Positions 1-9,361 of a DNA stretch of 64,000 nt are shown in pieces. The stretch spans positions 1,499,501 to 1,563,500 of the forward strand of contig NZ_CP102282.1 of assembly GCF_025150745.1 (NCBI RefSeq). The letters run 5' to 3'. The notes under the pieces are model-generated. The model was not told the origin of the DNA. It did not search any database and worked only from the letters and a program-made list of their open reading frames with translations. Position 1 is the first letter of the stretch; every line of letters begins with the position of its first letter. Made by a program: the position numbers and the translations under genes. This stretch comes from Eubacterium ventriosum. GTDB taxonomy: Bacteria; Bacillota; Clostridia; Lachnospirales; Lachnospiraceae.

Positions 1-1193
1 CTATTTTTACTTTTATTAATAAGATGGACTTGGAAGCAAGAGATCCATATGAACTTCTTGAAGAAATTGAAAATGTTCTTGGAATTAAAACATGTCCTAT
101 TAACTGGCCAATTGGTTCAGGTAAAAGATTTAAAGGTGTGTATGACAGAGATACTAAGAAGATTTCAATGTTTAAGGCAGTTTCAGTTGGTGGTTCAAAA
201 AGTGCTGCGGAAACAACATATGAGTTGGACAACGAAAACTTTAAGGCAGAAATAGGTGATGAATTGTATGATCAGCTTGTAGATGACACTGAACTTCTTG
301 ACGGAGCAAGCGAACCATTTGATCAGGAATTGGTTGATAAAGGTGAATTGTCACCGGTATTTTTCGGCTCAGCGTTAACAACTTTCGGTATAGAAACATT
401 TTTGGAACATTTCTTAAGAATGACAGAATCACCACTTCCAAGGATGTCAGATCAGGGATTAATTGATCCTATTGAAGAACCATTTTCAGGATTTGTATTT
501 AAGATTCAGGCTAATATGAACAAGGCACATCACGATAGAATTGCTTTCCTTAGAGTTTGTTCAGGAAAGTTTGATGCATCTAAGGATGTGTATCACGTAC
601 AAAGTGGTAAGAAAATGAAACTTTCAAGACCTCAGCAAATTATGGCTCAGGACAGAAAGGTAATTGATGAAGCTTATGCGGGAGACGTAATCGGTGTATT
701 TGATCCGGGTATTTTTTCAATAGGTGATACAATCTGTACACCGGGCAAAAAATTTGTTTATGAAGGAATCCCAACTTTTGCACCTGAACATTTCTGCAGA
801 CTTGTGGCACTTGATTCAATGAAACGTAAACAGTTTATGAAAGGTGTTACACAGATTGCCCAGGAAGGTGCAATTCAGATTTTCCAGGATTACAATCTTG
901 AAATGTCAGAAATTATTGTAGGTGTTGTAGGTACACTTCAGTTTGACGTTTTGAAGTATAGAATGGAAAACGAATATGGCTGTGATGTGAGATTGGAGCC
1001 ATTGCCTTATGGACACATCAGATGGGTAAAAGATACAACAATAGATTTAAATAATGTTAAATGTCCAAGCGATGCCAAGAGAGTAAAGGATATGAAGGGC
1101 AATCCATTAGTATTATTTACAAACCAGTGGTCAATTAAACTTCTTTTGGAAAGAAATGAAGGCATTGAATTTGAAGAATTTAGCAGAAACTAA
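1..1193 (+). CDS. prfC: Peptide chain release factor 3 (RF3), 5'-truncated by window edge
   Basis: RF3 is a translational GTPase that removes RF1/RF2 from the ribosome after peptide release. The reading frame is open through the left edge (codon grid from base 3), and its first codons give the G4 guanine-specificity motif NKMD. The visible ATG at 24 is therefore internal, and the G1-G3 part lies outside the window. The blocks PINWPIGSGK, FKGVYDRD, VFFGSAL, FVFKIQANM and VGTLQFDVL follow in RF3 order (end of G domain, domain II barrel, domain III). They separate it from EF-G and from tetracycline-resistance proteins. About 397 of the family's roughly 530 residues are visible, and the C-terminus is intact. 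The next gene starts 38 bp downstream with no terminator between, so co-transcription with the M18 peptidase is possible. Confidence 0.95.
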   Translation, partial: IFTFINKMDLEARDPYELLEEIENVLGIKTCPINWPIGSGKRFKGVYDRDTKKISMFKAVSVGGSKSAAETTYELDNENFKAEIGDELYDQLVDDTELLDGASEPFDQELVDKGELSPVFFGSALTTFGIETFLEHFLRMTESPLPRMSDQGLIDPIEEPFSGFVFKIQANMNKAHHDRIAFLRVCSGKFDASKDVYHVQSGKKMKLSRPQQIMAQDRKVIDEAYAGDVIGVFDPGIFSIGDTICTPGKKFVYEGIPTFAPEHFCRLVALDSMKRKQFMKGVTQIAQEGAIQIFQDYNLEMSEIIVGVVGTLQFDVLKYRMENEYGCDVRLEPLPYGHIRWVKDTTIDLNNVKCPSDAKRVKDMKGNPLVLFTNQWSIKLLLERNEGIEFEEFSRN

Positions 1194-1231
1194 TTTTGTA
1201 CAAGATTAAATATAGAAGGGAATGAGTTATC

Positions 1232-2611
1232 ATGGAAAGAAAGAATGCATGGAATACTTATGGTAAGAGAGAAATAAGTGAGTTGGAAGAATTAAATTCT
1301 AACTATATTGATTTCCTGTCAGACTGTAAAACAGAAAGAGAATGTGTTAAGGAAACTGTAAGACAGGCAAGGGAGAAAGGCTACAAGTCTTTAGAAGAAG
1401 TAATTGAAAAGGGCCAGCCTTTAAAACAGGGGGACAAAGTTTATGCTGTTTGTATGAATAAGACAGTAGCACTTTTTAACATTGGAAAGATTCCAATGGA
1501 ACAGGGAATGAATATTTTGGGAGCACATATTGATTCACCTAGAATGGACATTAAGCAGAATCCACTATATGAAAGCAACAATATGGCATACCTTGATACA
1601 CATTACTATGGCGGAATTAAGAAGTATCAGTGGGTTACACTTCCACTTGCAATTCATGGCGTTGTAGTTAAGAAAGACGGAACAAAGGTTGAAGTTAACA
1701 TTGGTGAAAAAGATACCGACCCTGTATTTTGTGTAACCGACCTTTTAATTCATCTTGCAGGACAGCAGATGGAAAAGAATGCAGCTAAAGTTATTGAAGG
1801 CGAAAACCTTGATATTCTTGTTGGAAGCATTCCACTTGAAGACAAAGAAAAAGATGCTGTAAAAGAAGGAATTATAGGTATTTTAAAAAACACCTATGAA
1901 ATGGAAGAAGAAGATTTTATGTCAGCAGAATTAGAAGTGGTTCCGGCAGGAAGAGCAAGAGAAATGGGATTTGACAGAAGCATGATTATGGCATATGGTC
2001 AGGATGACAAAGTATGTGCATATACATCATTGGCTGCAATGCTTGAAATGGATAAACTTGACAAGACTGCATGTTGTTTATTAGTAGACAAAGAAGAAAT
2101 CGGTAGCGTAGGTGCTACAGGTATGCAGTCAAAATTCTTTGAAAATACAGTTGCAGAATTATTAAACCTTAATGGCGATTATAACGAACTTAAACTTAAG
2201 AGATGTTTAGCACATTCAAGAATGTTATCATCAGATGTTAACGCAGCTTTTGATCCATTATATTCTGATGTGTTCAAAAATAATAGCTCATCATTCCTAG
2301 GTTCAGGCGTTGTATTTAACAAGTTTACAGGTTCAAGAGGAAAGTCAGGTTCAAATGATGCTAATGCTGAATATCTTGCAGTATTAAGAAATATAATGGA
2401 TAATCATAACGTACATTTTCAAATGTCAGAGCTTGGAAAAGTTGACGCAGGTGGTGGCGGAACAATCGCTTATATTATGTCACTTTATGGCATGGAAGTA
2501 ATTGATTGTGGCGTTGCAGTATTAAACATGCACGCACCTTGGGAAGTAACAAGCAAGGCTGATATTTATGAAACATACAAGTGCTATAAAGCTTTCCTAA
2601 AGAATGCATAA
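1232..2611 (+). CDS. M18 family zinc aminopeptidase
   Basis: Cytosolic metallo-aminopeptidase of family M18 (aspartyl aminopeptidase/aminopeptidase I group), 459 residues, which is full length for the clostridial type. Seen in the sequence: GAHIDSPRMD near residue 90 carries the first metal-binding His and Asp, VDKEEIGSVGATG near 287 carries the Glu-Glu catalytic and metal region, and NMHAPWEV near the C-terminus carries the last His ligand. The start ATG is preceded by a GAAGGGA-like ribosome binding site. Known for the family: it removes N-terminal residues, often acidic ones, from peptides in a large oligomer. The exact substrate here is not readable. It follows prfC by 38 bp and is closed by a hairpin terminator. 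Confidence 0.92.
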   Translation: MERKNAWNTYGKREISELEELNSNYIDFLSDCKTERECVKETVRQAREKGYKSLEEVIEKGQPLKQGDKVYAVCMNKTVALFNIGKIPMEQGMNILGAHIDSPRMDIKQNPLYESNNMAYLDTHYYGGIKKYQWVTLPLAIHGVVVKKDGTKVEVNIGEKDTDPVFCVTDLLIHLAGQQMEKNAAKVIEGENLDILVGSIPLEDKEKDAVKEGIIGILKNTYEMEEEDFMSAELEVVPAGRAREMGFDRSMIMAYGQDDKVCAYTSLAAMLEMDKLDKTACCLLVDKEEIGSVGATGMQSKFFENTVAELLNLNGDYNELKLKRCLAHSRMLSSDVNAAFDPLYSDVFKNNSSSFLGSGVVFNKFTGSRGKSGSNDANAEYLAVLRNIMDNHNVHFQMSELGKVDAGGGGTIAYIMSLYGMEVIDCGVAVLNMHAPWEVTSKADIYETYKCYKAFLKNA

Positions 2612-2633
2612 TTAAGGAATAAGATTACAAATT

Positions 2634-2684
2634 AATCCTTCGGAGAGAATATTAGTGAATATATTCTTTTCGGGGGATTTTTTT
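2634..2684 (+). terminator. Rho-independent terminator after M18 peptidase
   Basis: Inverted repeat with AATCC at 2634 pairing with GGATT at 2675 and an inner AGAATAT/ATATTCT stem, followed by a run of T. Confidence 0.75.
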
Positions 2685-2791
2685 AGATTAAACAAATGTT
2701 GATAGAAAGTAGGATTACAATAAAATCAGAAAAAAAAAGAAATTCTATGTAATCCCCCTACAAGATAATGCGCAAGGCGAAGAATTGCAAT

Positions 2792-2830
2792 AAAAAAGCA
2801 GAACCCTCATCAGAGAATCCTGCTTTCAAA
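2792..2830 (-). terminator. Terminator of the penicillin-binding protein gene
   Basis: Read on the minus strand, AGCAGGATTCTC pairs with GAGGGTTCTGCT (one G-U pair) and ends in TTTTTT, 60 bp after the stop codon of the pbp gene. Confidence 0.8.
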
Positions 2831-2891
2831 AAGTCGTACATATTAAATTGTATATATAAAGTTCTTATAATAACAAACTATAAATGCTTAG

Positions 2892-5501
2892 CTATTTTCC
2901 TGCAGTTTTACCGGAGCCCTTAGAACTTGATGATCCTGAACTTGATTTGCTTGTTCTAGAACTTCCTGAATCGGTTCTACTTGAACTTGATTTTGAACTA
3001 TTAGAACCTGACTTTGAATTGCCGGAGCTTGAGCTGCTTGAACTTCCAGACGAACTATAGCTTCCAGATGAACTTGAACTGTTTGAATAGCTTGAACTCT
3101 TTTTTGAAAAAGCTGAATGATAAGTACATTTTGCAGGTTGTGTACCCTTGGCAAAGTACTCTGATTTTGATGTAGGACAAACTCCTTTAATTGCAACTTT
3201 TCCTGAAGAAGAGCAGATATCATATTTCTTAACATCTTTACTCATTTTAAAACTTTTAGCTTTGTATTTCTTGACTGAGTCAATTTGATTCATTATCTTA
3301 GCCCAGAGTCTTTCGTGATACGCCTGGTCACCGCTAAGAGATACGTTTTCATCATAACCTGTCCAAATTGATGCTGTAAGATATGGTGTATATCCACAGA
3401 ACCAAAGGTCATATTCACTTGATGTTGTACCGGTTTTACCTGATACGGGCATTTTGCCATCAAGTTTAGCACTTGTACCTGTACCTTCTGTAATAACGCT
3501 TGTCATACCCTGTGTAAGAAGGCTTGCAGTAGAAGCTTTCAAAACAGTATGTGTAGTAGGAGTAGTGTTATCAAGAAGGACACGTCCATTGCTGTCTATA
3601 ACCTGTGAATAAAAAACAGGTCTTGTATAAGTTCCCTGATTTGCGATTGTTGCATATGCAGCAGTCATTTCTAAGTTAGTAACACCGTCTGTAATACCAC
3701 CAAGTGCCAAAGCCTGCTGAATGTCAGATGAAACAGAACCATTTTTTTCAACACGGTTATCAACTAAAGTAGTAATACCAAAATTGCAAAGATAATCATA
3801 TCCAAGCTGTGGTGTAATATCTGTAAGTGTTTTTACAGCACAAATATTCATAGAATCAGCAATTGCCTTTCTTACTGTAACTTTGCCACGATAGCCACTG
3901 TACCAGTTCTTAACAGCTCTTCCGTTAGAATAACTGAAAGGCTCGTCCACGATAGTAGTGGTAAGTGTGTAACCCATAGTATCAATGGCAGGTGCGTAAG
4001 CTGATAAAATTTTAAATGTTGAACCGGGCTGTCTTGTTGAGTCTGTAGCTCGGTTAAGAGAAAGACTAACATTCTTCTTTCCACGACCACCAACAACGGC
4101 TTTAACATAGCCTGTGTACTGGTCCATTACAGTAAATGAAACCTGTGGCTGAGGATTGTAATAAAGATTTTCGTATTCGGCGTAGCCTTTATCCTTATCA
4201 ATTCCTTTTTTGTAATACTTGTTCATAAGGTGCATTTTGTATGCCTTAACACAAGCTTTTGCTTCTTCTTTAGAACTAAAAATCAATTTAAAACTTGATT
4301 CATTCAAAGAATTTCTATGATAATTCAAAATATCTTTTTCACTGTAATTGTCAACTGAACCGTCAGGATTTTGAACTGACCATGCCCAGTTAATTGAGTA
4401 TTTAATAGCGTAAGGATAGTTGTCTGAGTCAGACAATTCCTTATCACATATTTTTTGAATATCAGAATCCTGAGTAGTATAAATCTTTAAACCACCGCTG
4501 TATACGGCATTGTAAGCCTGAGTATAAGTATAGCCTTTCTGTTCCTGAAGGTCTGAAAGAACCTGCTTTACAACCTCATCGACAAAATAAGAATATACCC
4601 GATCATCGCTTTTTGTAAGCTTGTTGTTGACTTTTTTTATACGGGCATAAACATTATCACTCATGGCTTCGTCATACTGTTCTTGAGTAATATGCCCTGC
4701 ATCTTTCATGTTAGTGAGAATCTTTTTTCTACGTTTGGCATTTTCGTCAGGATTAGTAATAGGATTATAAAGTGACGGGTTCTGAGTTATGGCAGCAATA
4801 ACGCCTGCCTCAGAAACTGTAATCTTACTAACATCCTTATTAAAATATCTAAGTGAAGCAGCCTTAACACCAAGGGTATTTGAACCTAAGTTAATAGTGT
4901 TAAGATATGTTTCAAGTATAACGTCCTTTTTGGTAACTTTTTCAAGCTGAACGGCAAGGTACTGTTCCTGAATCTTTCTTTTAAGAGAAGAAGTAAGGGA
5001 ATCTTCTTCAGTCCAGCTTGTAAATACGTTGTTCTTTAGAACCTGCTGTGTAATGGTACTGGCACCTTCTGACGGATTAAGGGTAGTAAGTGCTATAAAA
5101 GCCGCACGACCGATACCCTGAATGTCAATACCGTTATGTTCATAAAAACGTGCATCCTCAGTATCAATAAAAGCCCATCTTAAATGTTCCGGAATATCTT
5201 TCAAATCAGCCTTAATACGGTTAGAGCCGGAAGTGATAAGCTTAGCAATCTGCTTATTATTGGTGTCATAAACTGTTGTTGAATATGACGATGGAACAAT
5301 AGAAATATTTTCCACGGAAGGAGCACTTTTAATAATGCCGTGTATAACACCAAGTCCGAAAAAACCTCCGGTAACAATGGCAAGGCACATAATGTAAAGA
5401 AATACTTTAAGTGCAGAAACCAAGGACTTAGAAACAACCTTCTTTTGTAATGAAACAAGTTCACGTTGTTTGTCTATTGTTTCTTTATATTCAAAATTCA
5501 T
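2892..5501 (-). CDS. Class A penicillin-binding protein (bifunctional transglycosylase/transpeptidase, PBP1A-like)
   Basis: Membrane-anchored enzyme that polymerises and cross-links peptidoglycan outside the cell. From the chosen start it has 869 residues: a short cytosolic part, one membrane helix at about 31-58, a GT51 glycosyltransferase domain with EDARFYEHNG (catalytic Glu near 115) and STITQQ, then a transpeptidase domain with STFK (Ser 494), SMN, and KTGT (Lys 689). The C-terminal 80 residues are a low-complexity Ser/Gly/Lys tail, as in many clostridial PBP1 proteins. The start is ATG at 5501: a perfect AGGAGGT lies 6 nt upstream, whereas the alternative TTG at 5507 directly abuts that site. 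A TATAAT-like -10 (5525-5530, minus strand) precedes it. The gene is monocistronic and divergent from yigZ. Confidence 0.95.
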   Translation of the reverse strand: MNFEYKETIDKQRELVSLQKKVVSKSLVSALKVFLYIMCLAIVTGGFFGLGVIHGIIKSAPSVENISIVPSSYSTTVYDTNNKQIAKLITSGSNRIKADLKDIPEHLRWAFIDTEDARFYEHNGIDIQGIGRAAFIALTTLNPSEGASTITQQVLKNNVFTSWTEEDSLTSSLKRKIQEQYLAVQLEKVTKKDVILETYLNTINLGSNTLGVKAASLRYFNKDVSKITVSEAGVIAAITQNPSLYNPITNPDENAKRRKKILTNMKDAGHITQEQYDEAMSDNVYARIKKVNNKLTKSDDRVYSYFVDEVVKQVLSDLQEQKGYTYTQAYNAVYSGGLKIYTTQDSDIQKICDKELSDSDNYPYAIKYSINWAWSVQNPDGSVDNYSEKDILNYHRNSLNESSFKLIFSSKEEAKACVKAYKMHLMNKYYKKGIDKDKGYAEYENLYYNPQPQVSFTVMDQYTGYVKAVVGGRGKKNVSLSLNRATDSTRQPGSTFKILSAYAPAIDTMGYTLTTTIVDEPFSYSNGRAVKNWYSGYRGKVTVRKAIADSMNICAVKTLTDITPQLGYDYLCNFGITTLVDNRVEKNGSVSSDIQQALALGGITDGVTNLEMTAAYATIANQGTYTRPVFYSQVIDSNGRVLLDNTTPTTHTVLKASTASLLTQGMTSVITEGTGTSAKLDGKMPVSGKTGTTSSEYDLWFCGYTPYLTASIWTGYDENVSLSGDQAYHERLWAKIMNQIDSVKKYKAKSFKMSKDVKKYDICSSSGKVAIKGVCPTSKSEYFAKGTQPAKCTYHSAFSKKSSSYSNSSSSSGSYSSSGSSSSSSSGNSKSGSNSSKSSSSRTDSGSSRTSKSSSGSSSSKGSGKTAGK

Positions 5502-5600
5502 TGGCAAACCTCCTATTCTTTTAGATTATAACAAAATGCAGTAATTTAATAAAGGGGAAAAATGTCGCAGAAAATGTAAGACACAGAATCTTCAAAAAAA

Positions 5601-5628
5601 TTGATACTTATGTTATTCTATATACAAT
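5601..5628 (+). promoter_or_regulatory. Putative promoter of the yigZ region
   Basis: TTGATA (5601-5606), 16-bp spacer, TACAAT (5623-5628). It is 88 bp before the yigZ start and 30 bp before a short ORF with a strong ribosome binding site. Confidence 0.5.
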
Positions 5629-5657
5629 GCGTTTGGTTGGGAGGGGGGACAATTAAA

Positions 5658-5762
5658 ATGAAAGCGTGCTTTTGTTGTTTTTCTTCTTTACACAACAAAC
5701 AAGAAAGGGATAGAATTGGAAAAATTTATAATAAAAGAAGGCGGTCAGGGCGAAATTGTTGA
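5658..5762 (+). CDS. Possible 34-codon leader ORF overlapping yigZ start
   Basis: ATG at 5658 preceded at 8 nt by a G-rich GGGAGGGGGG ribosome binding site, the strongest in this stretch. It encodes 34 residues, begins MKACFCCFSSLH and ends in a TGA inside yigZ, in a different frame. The first third spans an 8-bp inverted repeat TTTGTTGT/ACAACAAA. It has no recognisable product. It could be a leader peptide, a translational coupler or chance. The strong ribosome binding site with no other reader is the only real support. Confidence 0.25.
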   Translation: MKACFCCFSSLHNKQERDRIGKIYNKRRRSGRNC

Positions 5763-6351
5763 GAAGAAGTCCAGATTTATTGCCACTGTTTTGCCAATAG
5801 ATACAGAAGAAGAGGCATTACAATATATTGAAAAGATAAAAAAGAAATACTGGGATGCAAGGCACAATTGTTTTGCATTTGTAATAGGAAGTAACAATGA
5901 AATTCAGAGATTTAGTGATGACGGCGAGCCACAGGGCACAGCGGGAAAACCTATTTTGGAAACATTGTTAAATGAGAATTTGCATAATACTTTGATAGTG
6001 GTGACACGATATTTTGGTGGAACTCTCCTTGGAACAGGCGGTCTTGTCAGGGCTTACGGCCAGTCATCCAAGGAAGGTATTAGAAATTCGGTTATTCAGA
6101 AAGTTTGTGAAGGTATAAGTTTTAAACTTACGGTGGATTATAATAGTATAGGAAAGATTAAGTACATTATGGGGCAGATGGGAATTACGGATGCTCAGGA
6201 AGAATACGGTCAGAATGTTGTTTTAAGCATTTTAATGAAAAAAGATGAATATAATGAATTTAATACGAAAGTAACAGATGCCACAGGAGGGAAAGCTGTT
6301 TTTGAGGATGAAGAAGACAGGGAGTACAGAGAAGAGGTGAAAGAAAAATAA
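5716..6351 (+). CDS. YigZ/IMPACT family protein
   Basis: 211 residues, the usual length of the bacterial YigZ family. The N-terminal UPF0029 (IMPACT) domain is clear: KSRFIATVLPI near 18, WDARHNCFAFVIG near 45, FSDDGEPQGTAGKP near 65 and TRYFGGTLLGTGGLVRAYG near 97. A DUF1949-type C-terminal domain follows. The start is TTG at 5716, because MEKFIIKEGG matches the family N-terminus and no ATG lies upstream in frame. Known: the family has been linked to translation or proteolysis control, but its biochemical role is unsettled. It precedes typA, which has its own promoter. Confidence 0.9.
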   Translation: MEKFIIKEGGQGEIVEKKSRFIATVLPIDTEEEALQYIEKIKKKYWDARHNCFAFVIGSNNEIQRFSDDGEPQGTAGKPILETLLNENLHNTLIVVTRYFGGTLLGTGGLVRAYGQSSKEGIRNSVIQKVCEGISFKLTVDYNSIGKIKYIMGQMGITDAQEEYGQNVVLSILMKKDEYNEFNTKVTDATGGKAVFEDEEDREYREEVKEK

Positions 6352-6356
6352 TTTTA

Positions 6357-6385
6357 TTGAAAACATATCATCTATGTGATAGAAT
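6357..6385 (+). promoter_or_regulatory. Promoter of typA
   Basis: TTGAAA (6357-6362), 17-bp spacer, TAGAAT (6380-6385), 58 bp upstream of the typA start codon. Confidence 0.6.
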
Positions 6386-6443
6386 GAACATTTGTGAAGC
6401 TATAAACAAGTATTTTATGATTATTTAATAGGAAAGAGAAGAA

Positions 6444-8276
6444 ATGATTAGAGAAGACGTAAGAAATATTGCCATTATTGCCCATGTAGACCATGGTAAA
6501 ACAACATTGGTAGATGAATTATTAAAACAGAGTGGTGTATTCCGTGAAAATCAGGAAGTTGCTGAAAGAGTAATGGACTCTAATGATATTGAAAGAGAAA
6601 GAGGTATTACAATTCTTTCAAAGAACACTGCTGTTACTTATAAGAATACAAAAATTAATATTATTGATACACCGGGACATGCTGATTTTGGTGGAGAAGT
6701 AGAGCGTGTACTTAAGATGGTTAACGGCGTAGTTTTAGTAGTAGATGCATTTGAAGGTGCAATGCCACAGACACGTTTCGTTCTAAAGAAAGCTTTGGAA
6801 CTTAACCTTCCTGTTATTGTTTGTATCAACAAGATTGACAGACCGGAAGCAAGACCAGAAGAAGTTATTGACGAAGTATTAGAATTATTTATTGAGTTAG
6901 ATGCTAGTGAAGAACAGCTTGACTGCCCATTTGTTTTCGCATCAGCTAAGCAGGGATTTGCTAAGTTAAATATGGATGATGAATCAGATAGTATGCAGCC
7001 ATTATTTGAAACAATTATTGACTACATTCCAGCTCCTGAAGGAGATGAGAATGCAGATACTCAGGTTCTTATCAGTACAATCGATTACAACGAATATGTT
7101 GGACGTATCGGTGTTGGTAAGATTGACAATGGTAAATTAAAAGTTAATCAGGATGTTGTCTTGGTTAACCACCATGAACCTGACAAACAGAAGAGAGTTA
7201 AAATCAGCAAGCTTTATGAGTTTGATGGTTTAAATAAAGTAGAAGTTCAGGAAGCTACAGTAGGTGCTATTGTTGCTATTTCAGGTATTACAGACATTCA
7301 TATTGGAGATACAATTTGTTCTCCTGAAAATCCTGTTGCAATTCCTTTCCAGAAGATTTCAGAGCCTACAATTTCTATGAACTTTATGGTAAATGACAGT
7401 CCTCTTGCAGGTCAGGAAGGAAAATTCGTCACATCACGTCATCTTCGTGAAAGACTTATGAGAGAATTAAATACTGACGTAAGTTTAAGAGTAGAAGAAA
7501 CTGAAAACATGGATTCATTTAAGGTTTCAGGACGTGGAGAACTTCACCTTTCAGTTCTTATTGAAAACATGAGAAGAGAAGGATACGAATTTGCTGTAAG
7601 TAAGGCAGAAGTTATTTACAAAGAAGACGAAAGAGGCAAGAAATTAGAGCCTATGGAAATCTGTTACATTGATGTTCCTGATGAATTTTCAGGTGCAATC
7701 ATTGAAAAATTAAGTAACAGAAAAGGTGAACTTCAGGGAATGGCACCAATTAACGGTGGATTTACAAGACTTGAGTTTTCAATTCCTTCAAGAGGATTAA
7801 TCGGATACAGAGGTCAGTTTATGACAGATACAAAGGGTAATGGTATTATGAATACTGTATTTGATGATTACGGTCCATTTAAGGGAGAAATTCAGTACAG
7901 AAAACAGGGTTCACTTATCGCTTTTGAAGCCGGTGAAGCAATTACTTATGGATTATTTAATGCACAGGAAAGAGGAACATTATTCATTGGACCTGGCGAA
8001 AAAGTATATTCAGGTATGATTGTTGGTCAGACAGGTCGTGCTGAAGACATTGAAGTAAACGTTTGTAAAACAAAACATCTTTCAAACACAAGAACTTCAA
8101 GCTCAGATGAAGCTTTAAGATTAGTACCAAAGAAAGTATTAAGTCTTGAGCAGGCGTTGGAATTCATTGATACTGATGAATTACTTGAAATCACACCAGA
8201 AAACTTAAGAATTAGAAAGAAAATCTTAGATCCAACTCTTAGAAAGAGAGCAAACATTCGTAAGAACAACAAATAA
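6444..8276 (+). CDS. typA: Ribosome-associated GTPase TypA/BipA
   Basis: Translational GTPase of the EF-G family that acts on ribosomes, chiefly in ribosome biogenesis and stress adaptation. 610 residues, full length. Visible motifs: G1 AHVDHGKTT (residues 12-20), G2 RGITI, G3 DTPGHADFGGEVE, G4 NKID and the SAKQG region. Next come the EF-Tu domain II and the EF-G III/V folds, with GRGELHLS and the BipA-specific C-terminus, including the diagnostic stretch SRGLIGYRGQFMTDTKG. The start ATG has GGAAAGAGAAG upstream. It is separated from the following minus-strand gene by a hairpin terminator. Confidence 0.97.
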   Translation: MIREDVRNIAIIAHVDHGKTTLVDELLKQSGVFRENQEVAERVMDSNDIERERGITILSKNTAVTYKNTKINIIDTPGHADFGGEVERVLKMVNGVVLVVDAFEGAMPQTRFVLKKALELNLPVIVCINKIDRPEARPEEVIDEVLELFIELDASEEQLDCPFVFASAKQGFAKLNMDDESDSMQPLFETIIDYIPAPEGDENADTQVLISTIDYNEYVGRIGVGKIDNGKLKVNQDVVLVNHHEPDKQKRVKISKLYEFDGLNKVEVQEATVGAIVAISGITDIHIGDTICSPENPVAIPFQKISEPTISMNFMVNDSPLAGQEGKFVTSRHLRERLMRELNTDVSLRVEETENMDSFKVSGRGELHLSVLIENMRREGYEFAVSKAEVIYKEDERGKKLEPMEICYIDVPDEFSGAIIEKLSNRKGELQGMAPINGGFTRLEFSIPSRGLIGYRGQFMTDTKGNGIMNTVFDDYGPFKGEIQYRKQGSLIAFEAGEAITYGLFNAQERGTLFIGPGEKVYSGMIVGQTGRAEDIEVNVCKTKHLSNTRTSSSDEALRLVPKKVLSLEQALEFIDTDELLEITPENLRIRKKILDPTLRKRANIRKNNK

Positions 8277-8322
8277 GAGGTTGGAAAGAAGATATTTTGG
8301 AAAAATAAATATATTAAAAAAT

Positions 8323-8385
8323 AAAAAAGCTTCCTTCTAAATGCAGGTTAAATTGGAACTTGCAATTTAGGAGGGAGCTTTTTTT
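8323..8385. terminator. Bidirectional terminator between typA and yitT-family gene
   Basis: Long hairpin AAAAAAGCTTCCTTC...GGAGGGAGCTTTTTTT, with T runs on both strands between two convergent genes. Confidence 0.85.
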
Positions 8386-8392
8386 GATAAAT

Positions 8393-9235
8393 TTATACTG
8401 AATGGAATCCCTTTCCAATGATTTCGCTTGTATTTGAAATCAATAGGAAGGCTCCAGGTGAGTTTTCTTTTATGAAGTTTCTAAGTTTTACTGCCTGAGA
8501 CGGACTTAAAACTGTAAGGATTATGTATTTGTTGTCGCCGGTAAATGAGCCTTTGGCGTTTACGATTGTGGCTCCACGGACAAGGTTTTTTTCAATAAAA
8601 TTGCATATTGGCTTAGGATCGGAGCAAACCACATGAAAGTATTTTGAGCGGTTCAAACTTTCAATAAAGTTGTCGATAAGTGCAGAACGCATAATCAAAC
8701 CAAGCAATGAGTAAAGTCCTGTTTTTACATCAAATACGAAAAAGGCGCAAAGCGTAAATAGAACATCGGAAATCATAAGTCCACGACCAATATCAACACT
8801 TGTATATTTCTTAAGAACCATTGCGATAACATCCGTACCACCACTTGATGCACCAATATTGAAAAGGATTGCTGAGCCAAGTGCAGGTAAAAGAATTGCA
8901 AAAATAAGCTCAAGCAAAGGTTCATTAGTTAAAGGATGGCTCATTGGATAAACACGTTCAAACAATGACAGAGTCACAGACAAAAGAATTGTGCTGTAAG
9001 CTGTTTTTGCAGCAAAACTTTTGCCAAGAATAATCCATCCCACTACAAGTAACAGAATGTTGGCTACAAAAGAAAAATCACTGGCTGAAAGAGGAGTGAA
9101 CTTTGCAACCAAAACTGCAAAACCTGTAATACCACCAAAAGTAAAGTTGTTGGCGAATTTAAAGAAGTAAATACCAACAGCCATAATCAAAGTACTGGCT
9201 GTAAGCAATAAAAAATTTTTAAAATTTGCTTTCAT
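8393..9235 (-). CDS. YitT family membrane protein (DUF161 + DUF2179)
   Basis: 280 residues, the normal size for the YitT/YqfU/YebE family of Firmicutes. The first 200 residues hold five to six membrane helices with the family's glycine-rich segments: FTFGGITGFAVL near 31, ILFNIGASSGGTDVIAMVLKKYT near 122 and GLIMRSALIDNFIESLN. The last 80 residues form the cytosolic DUF2179 domain (KPICNFIEKNLVRGATIVNAKG). The function is unknown, and transport is only inferred from the topology. It is a single gene with its own promoter at 9271-9299. Confidence 0.9.
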   Translation of the reverse strand: MKANFKNFLLLTASTLIMAVGIYFFKFANNFTFGGITGFAVLVAKFTPLSASDFSFVANILLLVVGWIILGKSFAAKTAYSTILLSVTLSLFERVYPMSHPLTNEPLLELIFAILLPALGSAILFNIGASSGGTDVIAMVLKKYTSVDIGRGLMISDVLFTLCAFFVFDVKTGLYSLLGLIMRSALIDNFIESLNRSKYFHVVCSDPKPICNFIEKNLVRGATIVNAKGSFTGDNKYIILTVLSPSQAVKLRNFIKENSPGAFLLISNTSEIIGKGFHSV

Positions 9236-9270
9236 AATTTTTTTCCTTTAAGTATATTTTTTACAAAAAA

Positions 9271-9299
9271 ATTGTAACGTTGTGAGATTGCAAAGTCAA
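9271..9299 (-). promoter_or_regulatory. Promoter of the YitT-family gene
   Basis: On the minus strand: TTGACT (9299-9294), 17-bp spacer, TACAAT (9276-9271). Confidence 0.65.
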
Positions 9300-9361
9300 T
9301 GAGTATTTAAAGGAAAAATAAGCAATTAAGATAAAAACATAAAAATAATTAATAAGTTAAT

